Below, piece by piece: positions 29,855 to 38,401 of a stretch of DNA of 64,000 bases. Below the pieces are notes generated by a model. The model searched no databases and was not told the origin of the DNA. It was given only the letters and a program-made list of their open reading frames with translations. A program made the position numbers and the translations under genes. The stretch comes from Raineyella antarctica. Its GTDB lineage: Bacteria > Actinomycetota > Actinomycetes > Propionibacteriales > Propionibacteriaceae. The DNA lies in contig NZ_FMYF01000008.1 in assembly GCF_900092135.1 (NCBI RefSeq), positions 62,001 through 126,000 on the forward strand, written 5' to 3'. Numbering within the stretch: position 1 is the stretch's first letter; each line of letters opens with the position of its first letter.

Positions 29855-31003
29855 ATGGAATACGGCTTCAGCACCCGGGCCATCCGCGCCGGCCAGACCC
29901 CCGATCCCACGACCGGCGCCGTGGTGCCCCCCCTCCACCTGACCTCCACGTTCGTGCAGGACGGTGTGAACGTGCTGCGCGGGGGGTACGAGTACTCGCG
30001 CGCAGGGAACCCAACCAGGGACGCGGCAGCCACCCAGCTGGCGGCGCTGGAGGGCGGTCGGCGTGCCTTCATCACCGGCTCCGGCCTGTCCGCCACCGAC
30101 CTGGTGCTGCGGACGCTGCTGCGTCCGGGCGGGCGGGTGCTGATCGGTGCCGACGCCTACGGGGGCACGACCCGCCTGCTCACCCAGGTGCTCTCGACCT
30201 GGGGGATCGAGGTCGTGACGGTGGACGCCTGCGAGCCGGCCGCGATGGAGAGCTCGCTTGCGGCGCCCGGCGCACAGGACCAGGTCGTCTGGGTGGAATC
30301 CCCCTCCAACCCGCTGCTGCGGGTCTGTGACCTGGCCGCCATCGCCGCCATCGCCCATTCCCACGGCGCCCGGATGGTGGTCGACAACACCTTCGCCTCC
30401 CCGTACCTGCAGAACCCGCTCGCCCTGGGTGCCGATGTGGTGGTCCACTCGACCACCAAGTACCTCGGCGGGCACTCCGACCTGGTCGGTGGGGCCGTCG
30501 TCCTAGACGACGAGGAACTCGCCGAGGCGATCGGCTTCCTGCAGAACGCCGCGGGCTACGTGTCGTCACCGTTCGACGCCTGGTTGCTGATGCGTGGCAT
30601 GAAGACCCTGGCGGTCCGGATGGACCGGCACTGCTCGAACGCGATGCGTGTGGCGCAGTTCCTGCAGGACCATCCGCGGGTCTCCCGCGTGCACTACCCG
30701 GGGCTGGCCTCCGACCCGGGTCACGAGGTGGCAGCGCGCCAGATGCGTGGCTTCGGCGGTATGGTCTCCTTCCGGCTGGCCGGCGGACGCGCCGAGGCGC
30801 TCCGGGTCGCGGAGGCGACGCGGATCTTCCTGCTGGCCGAGTCGCTCGGCGGCGTCGAGTCGCTGATCGAGCACCCCGCCGCCATGACCCACGCCTCCGT
30901 CGAGGGCACCGCCGCCGCCGTCGACGACGACCTGCTGCGCCTGTCGGTGGGCATCGAGGACATCGACGACCTGCTCGCGGACCTGGCCCAGGCGCTGGGC
31001 TGA
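29855..31003 (+). CDS. PLP-dependent trans-sulfuration enzyme (cystathionine gamma-synthase/lyase family)
   Basis: A 382-residue Cys/Met-metabolism PLP enzyme. The lysine that holds PLP is in VHSTTKYLGGHSD (K202); FSTRAIRAGQ opens the protein, YSRAGNPTRDAAATQLAALE contributes the phosphate site, and SLGGVESLIEHPAAMTHA is the C-terminal signature. It could be cystathionine gamma-synthase (MetB) or gamma-lyase; sequence alone does not separate them. TACGGT lies 6 nt before the ATG, so it is probably leaderless. Confidence 0.88.
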   Translation: MEYGFSTRAIRAGQTPDPTTGAVVPPLHLTSTFVQDGVNVLRGGYEYSRAGNPTRDAAATQLAALEGGRRAFITGSGLSATDLVLRTLLRPGGRVLIGADAYGGTTRLLTQVLSTWGIEVVTVDACEPAAMESSLAAPGAQDQVVWVESPSNPLLRVCDLAAIAAIAHSHGARMVVDNTFASPYLQNPLALGADVVVHSTTKYLGGHSDLVGGAVVLDDEELAEAIGFLQNAAGYVSSPFDAWLLMRGMKTLAVRMDRHCSNAMRVAQFLQDHPRVSRVHYPGLASDPGHEVAARQMRGFGGMVSFRLAGGRAEALRVAEATRIFLLAESLGGVESLIEHPAAMTHASVEGTAAAVDDDLLRLSVGIEDIDDLLADLAQALG

Positions 31004-31151
31004 TCGTTCCCTGACCGTCCCCACCAGGGACGGCCCGGACAGCATCCCCACGGCAGTGACGTGTTGAGTGTGTCCGGCGCACAATGGATGCCACCGGTCG
31101 GGCCCTGACCTACGCGGATCCGACCTCCGGTGGCCCGGACGAGGAGTGACC

Positions 31152-32048
31152 ATGGACAGCGTGCTGGTGATGATCGACCACCCGGACCGACCACGGCAGG
31201 ACCCCGCCGAGGCGCTGCGCCCCGAGGATGCGGCCGATCCCCAGGTGCTGGTCAACGACCTGGGTATCACCCGCGGCGACGGCATCTTCGAGGTCGCCGG
31301 CTCGGTCGACGGCCGGGTGCACGCCCTCCAGGCCCACCTCGACAGGTTCGCCCGCTCCGCCCGGCTGATGGACCTGCCGGCCCCGGACCAGCCCGTCTAC
31401 CGGGCCGCCGTGCACACCGCGCTCGGCCGACTGGCAGCCCGCCTGCCCGGTCGCGAGCTCTCCTGCAAGTTCATCATGACCCGTGGCCTGGAGTACCCGC
31501 CCGGCGCGCACGGCCCGACCGGCTGGGCGGTCGCGATGATCGCTCCGGACTACCGCCCGCAACGGCGGGCAGGGATCGTCGTGGTCACGCTGGACCGTGG
31601 CGTGCGCCGCGACGTCATGCAGACCTCGCCCTGGCTGCTCGCCGGCGCCAAGTCCTTGTCGTACGCCGTCAATCGATCGGTGGTCCGCGAAGCGGTCCGG
31701 CGCGGGGCTGACGACACCCTGCTGGTGTCCTCGGACGGCTACGTCCTGGAGGGCCCCTCCGCGTCGTTCCTGGCACTGATCGACGGTGAGGTGGTGACCC
31801 CGCCGGCCTCCGACGGCGTGCTGCCCGGCACCACCCAGGCGGATGCCTTCGCCTGGTTCGCCCAGCAGGGCATCCCCACCCGCGTACGGTCGATCGACTG
31901 CGAGGAGCTCGCCGGCGTACGGTCCGCGTGGCTGACCTCCAGCACTCGGCTCGCCGCGCCGATCCGTGAGCTCGACGGGCGACCCCTCGACTTCGACCCC
32001 GACCTCACCGCACGCCTGAACGAGCACCTGCTCGGCCGCGACGGCTGA
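31152..32048 (+). CDS. Class IV aminotransferase (aminodeoxychorismate lyase-like)
   Basis: A 298-residue fold-type IV PLP protein. NDLGITRGDGIFE (about 36-48) is the opening signature; the Schiff-base Lys is in AGAKSLSYAVNR (K167); EGPSASFLAL and SDGVLPGTTQ are the later cofactor-binding blocks. The family includes 4-amino-4-deoxychorismate lyase (PabC), D-amino acid and branched-chain aminotransferases. PabC is my best guess. The ATG follows GAGGAG. Confidence 0.82.
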   Translation: MDSVLVMIDHPDRPRQDPAEALRPEDAADPQVLVNDLGITRGDGIFEVAGSVDGRVHALQAHLDRFARSARLMDLPAPDQPVYRAAVHTALGRLAARLPGRELSCKFIMTRGLEYPPGAHGPTGWAVAMIAPDYRPQRRAGIVVVTLDRGVRRDVMQTSPWLLAGAKSLSYAVNRSVVREAVRRGADDTLLVSSDGYVLEGPSASFLALIDGEVVTPPASDGVLPGTTQADAFAWFAQQGIPTRVRSIDCEELAGVRSAWLTSSTRLAAPIRELDGRPLDFDPDLTARLNEHLLGRDG

Positions 32049-32096
32049 GCCCGCGACGGGCCTGCTGGCCGGGCCCAGCGCGGGTACGCTGCCACC

Positions 32097-32357
32097 ATGG
32101 GTGAAGTCCGCTGGTTGCACCCCGGCGACAGGTTGCTCTCCACCGACCCGATGTCGTGGAGTTTCCGTGACCTGTGTCAGGCCGCTGCAATGCTCGACAC
32201 CGACGACCGCATGGTCGAACACCTGGCGCACCACGCCACGCGTCCGGAGGTTCGCCGGCGCCTGGCGGTCCTGCTGAGGTTGATCGACGACGAGGGCGCC
32301 ACGGCACCGTTCAGCCAGGCGGCCCGGTCGCACCTGAACAGGCTGGCGGCGGACTGA
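32097..32357 (+). CDS. Small protein of unknown function
   Basis: 86 residues, helical in appearance (LCQAAAMLDTDDRMVEHLAH, LAVLLRLIDDEG), no recognised domain. TACGCT lies 6 nt before the ATG, so it is probably leaderless. It overlaps nothing and is followed 1 nt later by the next gene, with which it is probably co-transcribed. Confidence 0.7.
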   Translation: MGEVRWLHPGDRLLSTDPMSWSFRDLCQAAAMLDTDDRMVEHLAHHATRPEVRRRLAVLLRLIDDEGATAPFSQAARSHLNRLAAD

Positions 32358-32358
32358 C

Positions 32359-32832
32359 GTGTTCGGCCTCCAATCCGGGTGGGAGGCCTGGTTGGTCGCC
32401 TTCGGGCTGCTGTTCGCCCTGCTCGGTGTCGGCGCGTTGGCCCGCAGGCGCCACCATCGCGGCTGGCTCGACCCGGCCGACGAGCACGAGGTGGAGGAGT
32501 TGTTCGCCCACGTCGACGAGGAGGCCGACCAGGCCGCACTCCTGGTCCGGGTCACCGACGACCTGGAGCGTTTGATCGCCCGGCGGACCCCGTTGCGGGT
32601 GGTCCGGGCGGCGCCGCGCAGTGGACTGGTCCGGCTCGGGTTCGCCGACTCGACGGTGCTGGTCGCCAGTAGCCTGCAGCCGACCGAACTCGCCGCGTTG
32701 GTCCTCGTCGTCGCCGACCACCATGTGGTCCCGATCACCTACCTGGCCGACGTCGACGGGGTGCGAGTGCTGCTGGGCTGGGAGACCGGAACGGCCTCCC
32801 TGGTCGTGCTGGGTCCGGACCAGGCCGACTGA
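32359..32832 (+). CDS. Membrane-anchored protein of unknown function
   Basis: 157 residues: one N-terminal transmembrane helix (about 9-28) followed by basic residues (ARRRHHRG) and a soluble acidic then beta-rich domain ending in WETGTASLVVLGPDQ. I do not recognise the family. The GTG start lies directly after the preceding stop. The helix orientation (positive residues just after it) suggests a cytoplasmic C-terminal domain. Confidence 0.68.
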   Translation: MFGLQSGWEAWLVAFGLLFALLGVGALARRRHHRGWLDPADEHEVEELFAHVDEEADQAALLVRVTDDLERLIARRTPLRVVRAAPRSGLVRLGFADSTVLVASSLQPTELAALVLVVADHHVVPITYLADVDGVRVLLGWETGTASLVVLGPDQAD

Positions 32833-32915
32833 TCGGGCCCCCCTACGCTGGTCCGCCCCGCCGTTCCGGGGGAGGATGGAGCTGCACACGTAGGCGAGCG
32901 AAGGGCACACGCGAC

Positions 32916-33131
32916 ATGTCCAACGAGATCGAGTTCGTCAAGGGCGTCAACAAGCTGCACGCCTTCTACACCGAGCACGTGCGGATGCTGGCCCATGCGT
33001 ACGACCTGAGCGATGAGCAGGCGGCCAGGGTCCTGGACGACTACGGCTACCACAATGTGGCGCGGTCCATCCTCTACCCGCCTCGGGTGCAGCAGATCCC
33101 GGACGGAATGGACGACGATTCCGGTCTGTGA
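32916..33131 (+). CDS. Small conserved-looking protein of unknown function
   Basis: 71 residues (MSNEIEFVKGVNKLHAFYTE... ending DDDSGL), mostly helical and acidic, with GYHNVARSILYPP near the middle. GCGAAGGGCACACGCGAC precedes the ATG. No family recognised. It lies just upstream of the diadenylate-cyclase-like gene on the same strand. Confidence 0.65.
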   Translation: MSNEIEFVKGVNKLHAFYTEHVRMLAHAYDLSDEQAARVLDDYGYHNVARSILYPPRVQQIPDGMDDDSGL

Positions 33132-33183
33132 CGACCCTCCCGGTAGTGTCGCCCTGACCATTCGAGCGGCGGGGAGACCACCG

Positions 33184-34921
33184 GTGAACACGAACCACAA
33201 CAGCCCCGCACTGTGGGACGACCAGCACCACTTCCGGTGGTCCCTGGAGCGGCTGGCGAGCGAGTCCCCTCGACGCCGCCGGGACCTCCGCCGATCCGCG
33301 CGCCTCCCTGATCGGGTTCCCCCTGGGGGTGCCTGGTGAGGTTGTCCTGGAGCCGTTGCGGGGTGCCTTCGACACCGAGCCGCTGGCCGGCGTGCTCGAG
33401 CTGGCCGCGCGACGCTTCCGCGGCCACGAGGCGCAGGCCGACGCCCCTGAGGACCCGGCCCTGCGGGCCTCGTTCCTCAACGAGCTCGCCGAGCACTGCC
33501 GGGTCCTGGTCCTGACCGAGGCCCTGACCGCGGCCGCACGCACCGGTGACCGCCGCTACCTCGTGGGTCGGTCCGCGATCGTCGGCGACCACCGGATCTT
33601 CCCGGTCATCTCGGTCGAGCGCGATGCCTGGTACGAGGCGCCGATGCTGCACACGCCGGCGGACGTCCTTGACCCGGTCGAGCGCAGCTTCACCGAATCC
33701 GTGGTCCGGGCCGCCCTCGACGTCGCGACGTACGAGCTCGGGCGCCGCGAACCGCTCGGCGTCACCAACGTCGAACCGGCCACCATCCTGCACGCCGCGG
33801 CCGATTCCTTCGTGGCCGGGGTGCTGCGGCTGACCGGCCAGGAGTTCGGCCAGGGCGCCCGGCAGGCGATCGACCTGGTCTCCGCCCAGCCGTACGAGGG
33901 CCGCGCCGGCGTCGGCGGGGTCGTCCTCGCCCGCCCCGGTCATCCGGATGTCGCGGTGGAGATCGAGTTCGAGGCGCCGGTATCGGTGCAGACCACCGGT
34001 TCGTTCCGCAAGGTGCTGGAGATGGCCGGCCACGGACTGTCCCTGCTCAGCGACGGCCGGGCCGTCTACGGTCTGGGCTGGCTCGATCCCTCGTACGACT
34101 CCGCCCGCCAGGACTGCTTCGTGTGCAGCATCAGTCGCACCGGGACCTGGGAGCTGTGGCACGGCACCACTCCGTACCTGCGCGTGGACAACGGGATGCC
34201 CTCACTGCCGCGCGAGCAGCTGGGCGCCGACGAGTTCGCCGACGTGGTCGACCGGGTCTTCGGCGACATCGACGGCCGGGACGCGACACGGCTGTGGGAC
34301 GTGGCGGATGCGTGCGCCAAGCAGGCCCACGGCACCATGGTGGTGGTCCATCCGGACGCCGCCACCGAGCGGGAGCGGCTGATGCCGCAGGCGTACGCGA
34401 TCCGTCCCGCCCGACTGGCCGGGCGGGCGTTGCAGGCTGCGACCTCCATCGACGGCGCCGTGCTGGTCTCACCGGACGGACGTTGCCACGCGGTCGGGGT
34501 GATCCTCGACGGCCAAGCCACCGGCACCGGTGACGCGTCGCGGGGCTCGCGGTACAACTCGGCGATCCGCTACCTGGCCGGTGCCGGCAAGGGCTCGATG
34601 GTGATCATCGTGAGCGAGGACGGGCGGATCGACCTGTTGCCCCGGCTGATGAAGCGGATCCGCCGTTCGCACGTCGAGCGGGTGGTCGAGCGGCTGGTCG
34701 GGGCCTCCGGTGACGGCACGGACTTCGAGACCTTCGCCCGGCTCGACCGGTACGCGCAGGGTCTGGAGTTCTACTTCGACCAGGCCCAGTGCGACGCGGT
34801 CAATGCGGCCCGGGAGCGGGTGGAGGAACGCCAGTGGACCGAGGAGGGGATGCGGGTCACCACCGTCCCCATCTCACCGGACCCGGCGATGGACCCGAGC
34901 TACTACCTGGTCGAGGGCTGA
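33184..34921 (+). CDS. DisA_N (diadenylate cyclase-like) protein with sensor-type N-terminus; apparent +1 frameshift
   Basis: The C-terminal third looks like a diadenylate cyclase (DAC) domain: DGAVLVSPDGRCHAVGVIL (from 34451) and GDASRGSRYNSAIRYLAG (34541-34564 region) correspond to the DGA and RHR motifs, the latter altered to RYN. About 350 residues before it resemble the sensor regions of DAC-domain proteins. The message starts at GTG 33184 behind GGGGAG, with coding-like third positions (27 of 28 G or C) for 28 codons; that frame then turns non-coding and ends at 33339, while the +1 frame becomes coding straight after a CCCC run at 33266-33269. Joining the two at that run gives one continuous protein. 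An alternative is a shorter protein from GTG 33329, which lacks a ribosome site. Confidence 0.75.
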
Positions 34922-34927
34922 ACGCGC

Positions 34928-34960
34928 GAGCGGCGCCCCCCGGCAAGGGGAGCGCCGCTC
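34928..34960. terminator. Shared hairpin between convergent genes
   Basis: GAGCGGCGC and GCGCCGCTC (34928-34936, 34952-34960), with CCCC/GGGG extending the stem, lie midway between the DAC-like gene and the convergent mqo. It probably stops transcription in both directions. Confidence 0.75.
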
Positions 34961-34972
34961 GTGGTCGATCGA

Positions 34973-36520
34973 TCAGACGCCGTCAGGCTTGGCCGGAGGC
35001 GTCAGGTTGAGCACCTTGGCGGTGTGCGTCATGACCTCGTAGGCCTTGGCCGGGTCGTCGGAGAGCTTCTCGCCGTACGTCGGGATGACCTCCTTGATCT
35101 TCGGACGCCACCCCTCGATCTGCTCGGGGAAGCAGCGCTCCAGCAGCTCCAGCATGATCGGCACGGCGGTCGAGGCGCCCGGGGAGGCGCCCAGCACGGC
35201 GGCCAGGGTGCCGTCGTTGGACGTGATGACCTCGGTGCCGAACTCGAGCTTGCCGTGGCCCTCGGCGTTGGTCTTGATGATCTGGGCACGCTGGCCGGCC
35301 TTGATCATCCGCCAGTCGGTGATGTGCGCGTCCGGCGCGAAGTCGCGCAGTTCGTTGAGCTTCTGGCGCGGCGTCATGAAGATCATCCCGGCCAGCATCT
35401 TGATCAGGGGGATGTTCTCCCGGCCGACGTTTAGCACGGCCAGGAGGTTGTGCGTCCGGATCATCTTCGGCAGGTCGAGCAGCGAGCCGTACTTCAGGAA
35501 GCGCGGGTCGACGCCGGCGTACGGGCCGAACAGCACCGAACGGTTGGTGTTGATGATCCGGGCGTCCATGTGCGGGTTGGACATCGGCGGCGCACCGACC
35601 TTGGCCTTGCCGTAGACCTTCACCTTGTGGGTGTTCACGATGGTCGGGTCCGTGGTGTTCAGGAAGGCGCCGGAGACCGGGAACAGGGCGTAGCCCTCGA
35701 CTTCCGGGATGCCTGCCTTCTGCAGCATCTTCAGTGCCCAGCCGCCGGCACCGTTGAACACGAACTTGGCGCGGACGAACTTGTCCGGGCCGCGGCCCTC
35801 GTCCCGGCGGCGGTGGTCGGCGACGCGCAGGGTCCAGCTACCGTCCGAGTTCTGCTTGAGGTCGGTGACCTCCTTGGAGGTCTCCACGAACACGCCGTGG
35901 TACTCGAGGTAGTTGAACATCTGCCGCGTGACCGAGCCGAAGTTCACATCGGTGCCGGTCGGGTCGTACGTGACGGCGATGTGCTCCTTCGGGTCACGCC
36001 CCTGGACGATCAGCGGCGCCCATTCCTTGATCTTCTCCTGGTCGTCGGAGAACTCCATCGCCGCGAACAGCGGGTTCTCCTTCAGGCCCTCCCAGCGACG
36101 ACGCAGGAAATCGACGTCCTGGTCGCCGTGCACCAGCGACATGTGCGGGGTGGGGTTGATGAAGGTCTCCGGGTGGCCCAGCACCCCGGTCTCCACGAAG
36201 TGGGCCCACAGCTGGCGCGACACCTGGAACTGCTCGTTGATGTCGATGGGCTTGGAGTTGTCCATCGTCCCGTCGGACTTCTCCTTGGTGTAGTTCAGCT
36301 CGCAGAGGCCGGCGTGGCCGGTGCCTGCGTTGTTCCAAGGGTTGGAGGACTCCTTGGCCACCTTGGGCAGACGCTCGAACCCCATGATCGTCCAGTCCGG
36401 CTGCAGCATGTGCAGCATCAGGCCGAACGTGGCGCTGAGGACGCCACCGCCGATCAGTGCGACGTCGACCTCCTGTGCCTCGACGGGCCACTTACTGGGC
36501 TTGCGCTTGTCGAACGCCAC
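34973..36520 (-). CDS. mqo: Malate:quinone oxidoreductase
   Basis: Peripheral membrane flavoenzyme oxidising malate to oxaloacetate with electrons passed to quinone, bypassing NAD-linked malate dehydrogenase. The 515-residue product has the FAD motif VALIGGGVLSATFGLMLHML (about 20-39), NNAGTGHAGLCELNYT, and the C-terminal LGASPGASTAVPIMLELLER. Length fits the family. The GTG start follows GTGAGGAGC. A perfect CRP/GlxR-type palindrome lies about 200 bp upstream. Confidence 0.95.
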   Translation of the reverse strand: MAFDKRKPSKWPVEAQEVDVALIGGGVLSATFGLMLHMLQPDWTIMGFERLPKVAKESSNPWNNAGTGHAGLCELNYTKEKSDGTMDNSKPIDINEQFQVSRQLWAHFVETGVLGHPETFINPTPHMSLVHGDQDVDFLRRRWEGLKENPLFAAMEFSDDQEKIKEWAPLIVQGRDPKEHIAVTYDPTGTDVNFGSVTRQMFNYLEYHGVFVETSKEVTDLKQNSDGSWTLRVADHRRRDEGRGPDKFVRAKFVFNGAGGWALKMLQKAGIPEVEGYALFPVSGAFLNTTDPTIVNTHKVKVYGKAKVGAPPMSNPHMDARIINTNRSVLFGPYAGVDPRFLKYGSLLDLPKMIRTHNLLAVLNVGRENIPLIKMLAGMIFMTPRQKLNELRDFAPDAHITDWRMIKAGQRAQIIKTNAEGHGKLEFGTEVITSNDGTLAAVLGASPGASTAVPIMLELLERCFPEQIEGWRPKIKEVIPTYGEKLSDDPAKAYEVMTHTAKVLNLTPPAKPDGV

Positions 36521-36722
36521 GACTGCTCCTCACGAAATCCATCGAACAAAGGCGGTGTCCGAGGCCACACCCCCGGCTTGCCACCGAGGATTGCAGTCAA
36601 CTGCACGACACCGTGCTCCCTGACCGGGGCCGGAACACGGCCACCTGGTGAAGGATGTGCGTTAACTACGCTACGACCTCTGGTGCAACTGGTTCCAATC
36701 GCGGTACCACCCAGAGGGTCGA

Positions 36723-36738
36723 TGTGATCATCCTCACA
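36723..36738. promoter_or_regulatory. Perfect CRP/GlxR-type operator between mqo and the metalloprotease gene
   Basis: TGTGATCATCCTCACA is an exact TGTGA-N6-TCACA palindrome, the second in the window after the one at sdhCAB. It lies between divergent genes: a TAGCGT (minus strand, 36668-36673) is a candidate mqo -10, placing the site near -70, and TAGGCT at 36751-36756 is a candidate -10 for the rightward gene, placing it near -33. Activation of one and repression of the other is conceivable. Confidence 0.78.
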
Positions 36739-36799
36739 TACGCGTGTGCCTAGGCTGGAGGCGCATGGTGGACGTGGGGGCGTCGTGGGAGGAGGAACC

Positions 36800-37150
36800 G
36801 TGCTGGAGATCTCGCCCGAGGAGTTCGAGGCGTACGTGGACGCGGCCATCGAGACGGTTCCCGACGCCCTGCTGGACCTGGTCGAGAACTGCATCCTGGT
36901 GATCGAGGACGCGCCTCCTGCCGGTTTCCCGCCCCTGCTCGGCTACTACGAGGGGATCGCCCTGGACCGCCGCGGCCATGACTACTCGGGGGTGCTGCCC
37001 GATCGCATCGTCATCTTCCGGGAACCGCTGCTGCGCTTCTGTGCCACCCGTGAGGAGTTGCAGGAGCAGGTGCGGATCACCGTGGTGCACGAGATCGCCC
37101 ACTTCTTCGGCATCGATGACCGCCGTCTGGACGAACTGGGCTACGGATGA
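36800..37150 (+). CDS. Small zinc metallopeptidase-fold protein (DUF1025-like)
   Basis: A 116-residue protein of the minimal metallopeptidase family (zincin-like, PF06262 type). VVHEIAHFFGIDDRRLDELGY (split here as HEIAH at 97-101 and the third ligand region DDRRLDELGYG) is the HExxH zinc site. A GGAGGAGGAACC ribosome site fixes the GTG at 36800; upstream open frame lacks support. It overlaps the next gene by 4 nt. Substrate unknown. Confidence 0.88.
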   Translation: MLEISPEEFEAYVDAAIETVPDALLDLVENCILVIEDAPPAGFPPLLGYYEGIALDRRGHDYSGVLPDRIVIFREPLLRFCATREELQEQVRITVVHEIAHFFGIDDRRLDELGYG

Positions 37151-38196
37151 TCCTCGACCGGGTCGTCGCCGCCTACCGTGCCACGGGTGCCGACCTGCCG
37201 TGGGGGGACCCGGTCCGCGCCCACGGGGTGGCGATGGAGGGCTACTTCTGGCGGTTCACCGATCCGGAGCGGTCCCGGGTCGTGATCGCCCTGATCGGCG
37301 TGAACCGGGGGCCGCGCGGACCGTGGTCGACCGTCGCCCTGGCCGGCAGTGATGGGTTCCTGCGGACCGCCGCGGTGCGGGGCGGCCTGGCCGATCCGGT
37401 GGCGGGGGCGTCGGTCGGTTCGGTCTTCGCCGCCGACGATCGTACGGTCCGGGTGGACCTCGGGCCGGGGGCGAGGATGGACCTTCGGCTCGAGGCGGTG
37501 GTGCCGTGGCCCGGGCGCGTCTTCGGCGGCTCGAGCGGGTTCCAGCTGGTCCCCGGACTCAACCAGTACTGGCACCCCTGGCTGCTGGGTGGACGAGCCA
37601 CTGGCGAAGTGGTGCTGGGGGAGTCCGTGTGGCGGCTGGACGGGGCACAGGTATACGCAGAGAAGAACTGGGGCCGGGAGGGGTTCCCGGATCGTTGGTG
37701 GTGGGGGCAGGCGCATGGCTTCGCCGAGCACGATGCCTGCGTGGCTTTCGCCGGCGGGCAGGTCCGGGCTGGGCCGGTGGCGACGACGGTCACCGCCCTG
37801 GTCGTCCGACTGCCGGACGGGCGCGTGCTGCGACTGGGCAACCCGGTCTCCAGCCCCGTCGTTGCTCGGGTAGGTGGAGGGGGCTGGCTGCTGTCGGGCC
37901 GGGCCCGCGGCCGGGGGTGGCGGGTCGACCTCGAGGCGCAGGCGCCGTACGCGACGGCGCACGTCCTGCCGGTGCCGCTGCCCAGCGAGGATCGCCAGGT
38001 CCCCGGGGCCGTGGAGCACCTCACCGGCACCATGCGGGTCCGGGTGTCCCGGGGCGATCGGACAGTGTGGTCCGGTGAGAGTCGGCTGGCGGGCCTCGAG
38101 GAGGGTGGCTTCGAGCTGGCGGCGCGGGAAATGGCCGGCCGGAATGCCGATGCTGCCGCCACGGGTGCCGGTCCACGTGGATCCGGGGTGGTTTGA
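37147..38196 (+). CDS. Tocopherol cyclase-like protein
   Basis: A 349-residue protein whose hallmark is EKNWGREGFPDRWWWGQA (about 172-189), the Asn-Trp-Gly and Phe-Pro...Trp signature of the tocopherol-cyclase family, with FQLVPGLNQYWHPW upstream. Plant members form the chromanol ring; what bacterial members act on is not known, so a tocopherol role should not be assumed. It is translationally coupled to the metallopeptidase-like gene (ATGA overlap). Confidence 0.78.
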   Translation: MILDRVVAAYRATGADLPWGDPVRAHGVAMEGYFWRFTDPERSRVVIALIGVNRGPRGPWSTVALAGSDGFLRTAAVRGGLADPVAGASVGSVFAADDRTVRVDLGPGARMDLRLEAVVPWPGRVFGGSSGFQLVPGLNQYWHPWLLGGRATGEVVLGESVWRLDGAQVYAEKNWGREGFPDRWWWGQAHGFAEHDACVAFAGGQVRAGPVATTVTALVVRLPDGRVLRLGNPVSSPVVARVGGGGWLLSGRARGRGWRVDLEAQAPYATAHVLPVPLPSEDRQVPGAVEHLTGTMRVRVSRGDRTVWSGESRLAGLEEGGFELAAREMAGRNADAAATGAGPRGSGVV

Positions 38197-38272
38197 CTGC
38201 TGGGCCGGTGGCCGACTCCGTGTGCCGTCAGTGACAGTCAACCTCAGGATGCCGCCAATTGTCCACCGACTA

Positions 38273-38301
38273 TTGGCCAGGCGGCGAGACACGCCTAGAC
38301 T
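38273..38301 (+). promoter_or_regulatory. Candidate promoter for the NodB-GT2 operon
   Basis: TTGGCC and TAGACT are separated by 17 bp, a good sigma-A-type layout. Transcription would start near 38308, about 94 nt before the GTG at 38402. Confidence 0.5.
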
Positions 38302-38401
38302 TATCGACATTCATGGGGTGGGGTCCGAGCGGACCTCCTTCGGTTCCAGTGGGCCTGGTTGGACACCCCTTCGAGTGTGACCGACACCTGGGGGTGACTC
38401 G

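Noticed and set aside
33265-33340. prfB-like programmed frameshift in the DAC-like gene
   Set aside because: There is no stop codon at the shift point and no internal Shine-Dalgarno just upstream, so I favour an indel or sequencing error, though it remains untested.
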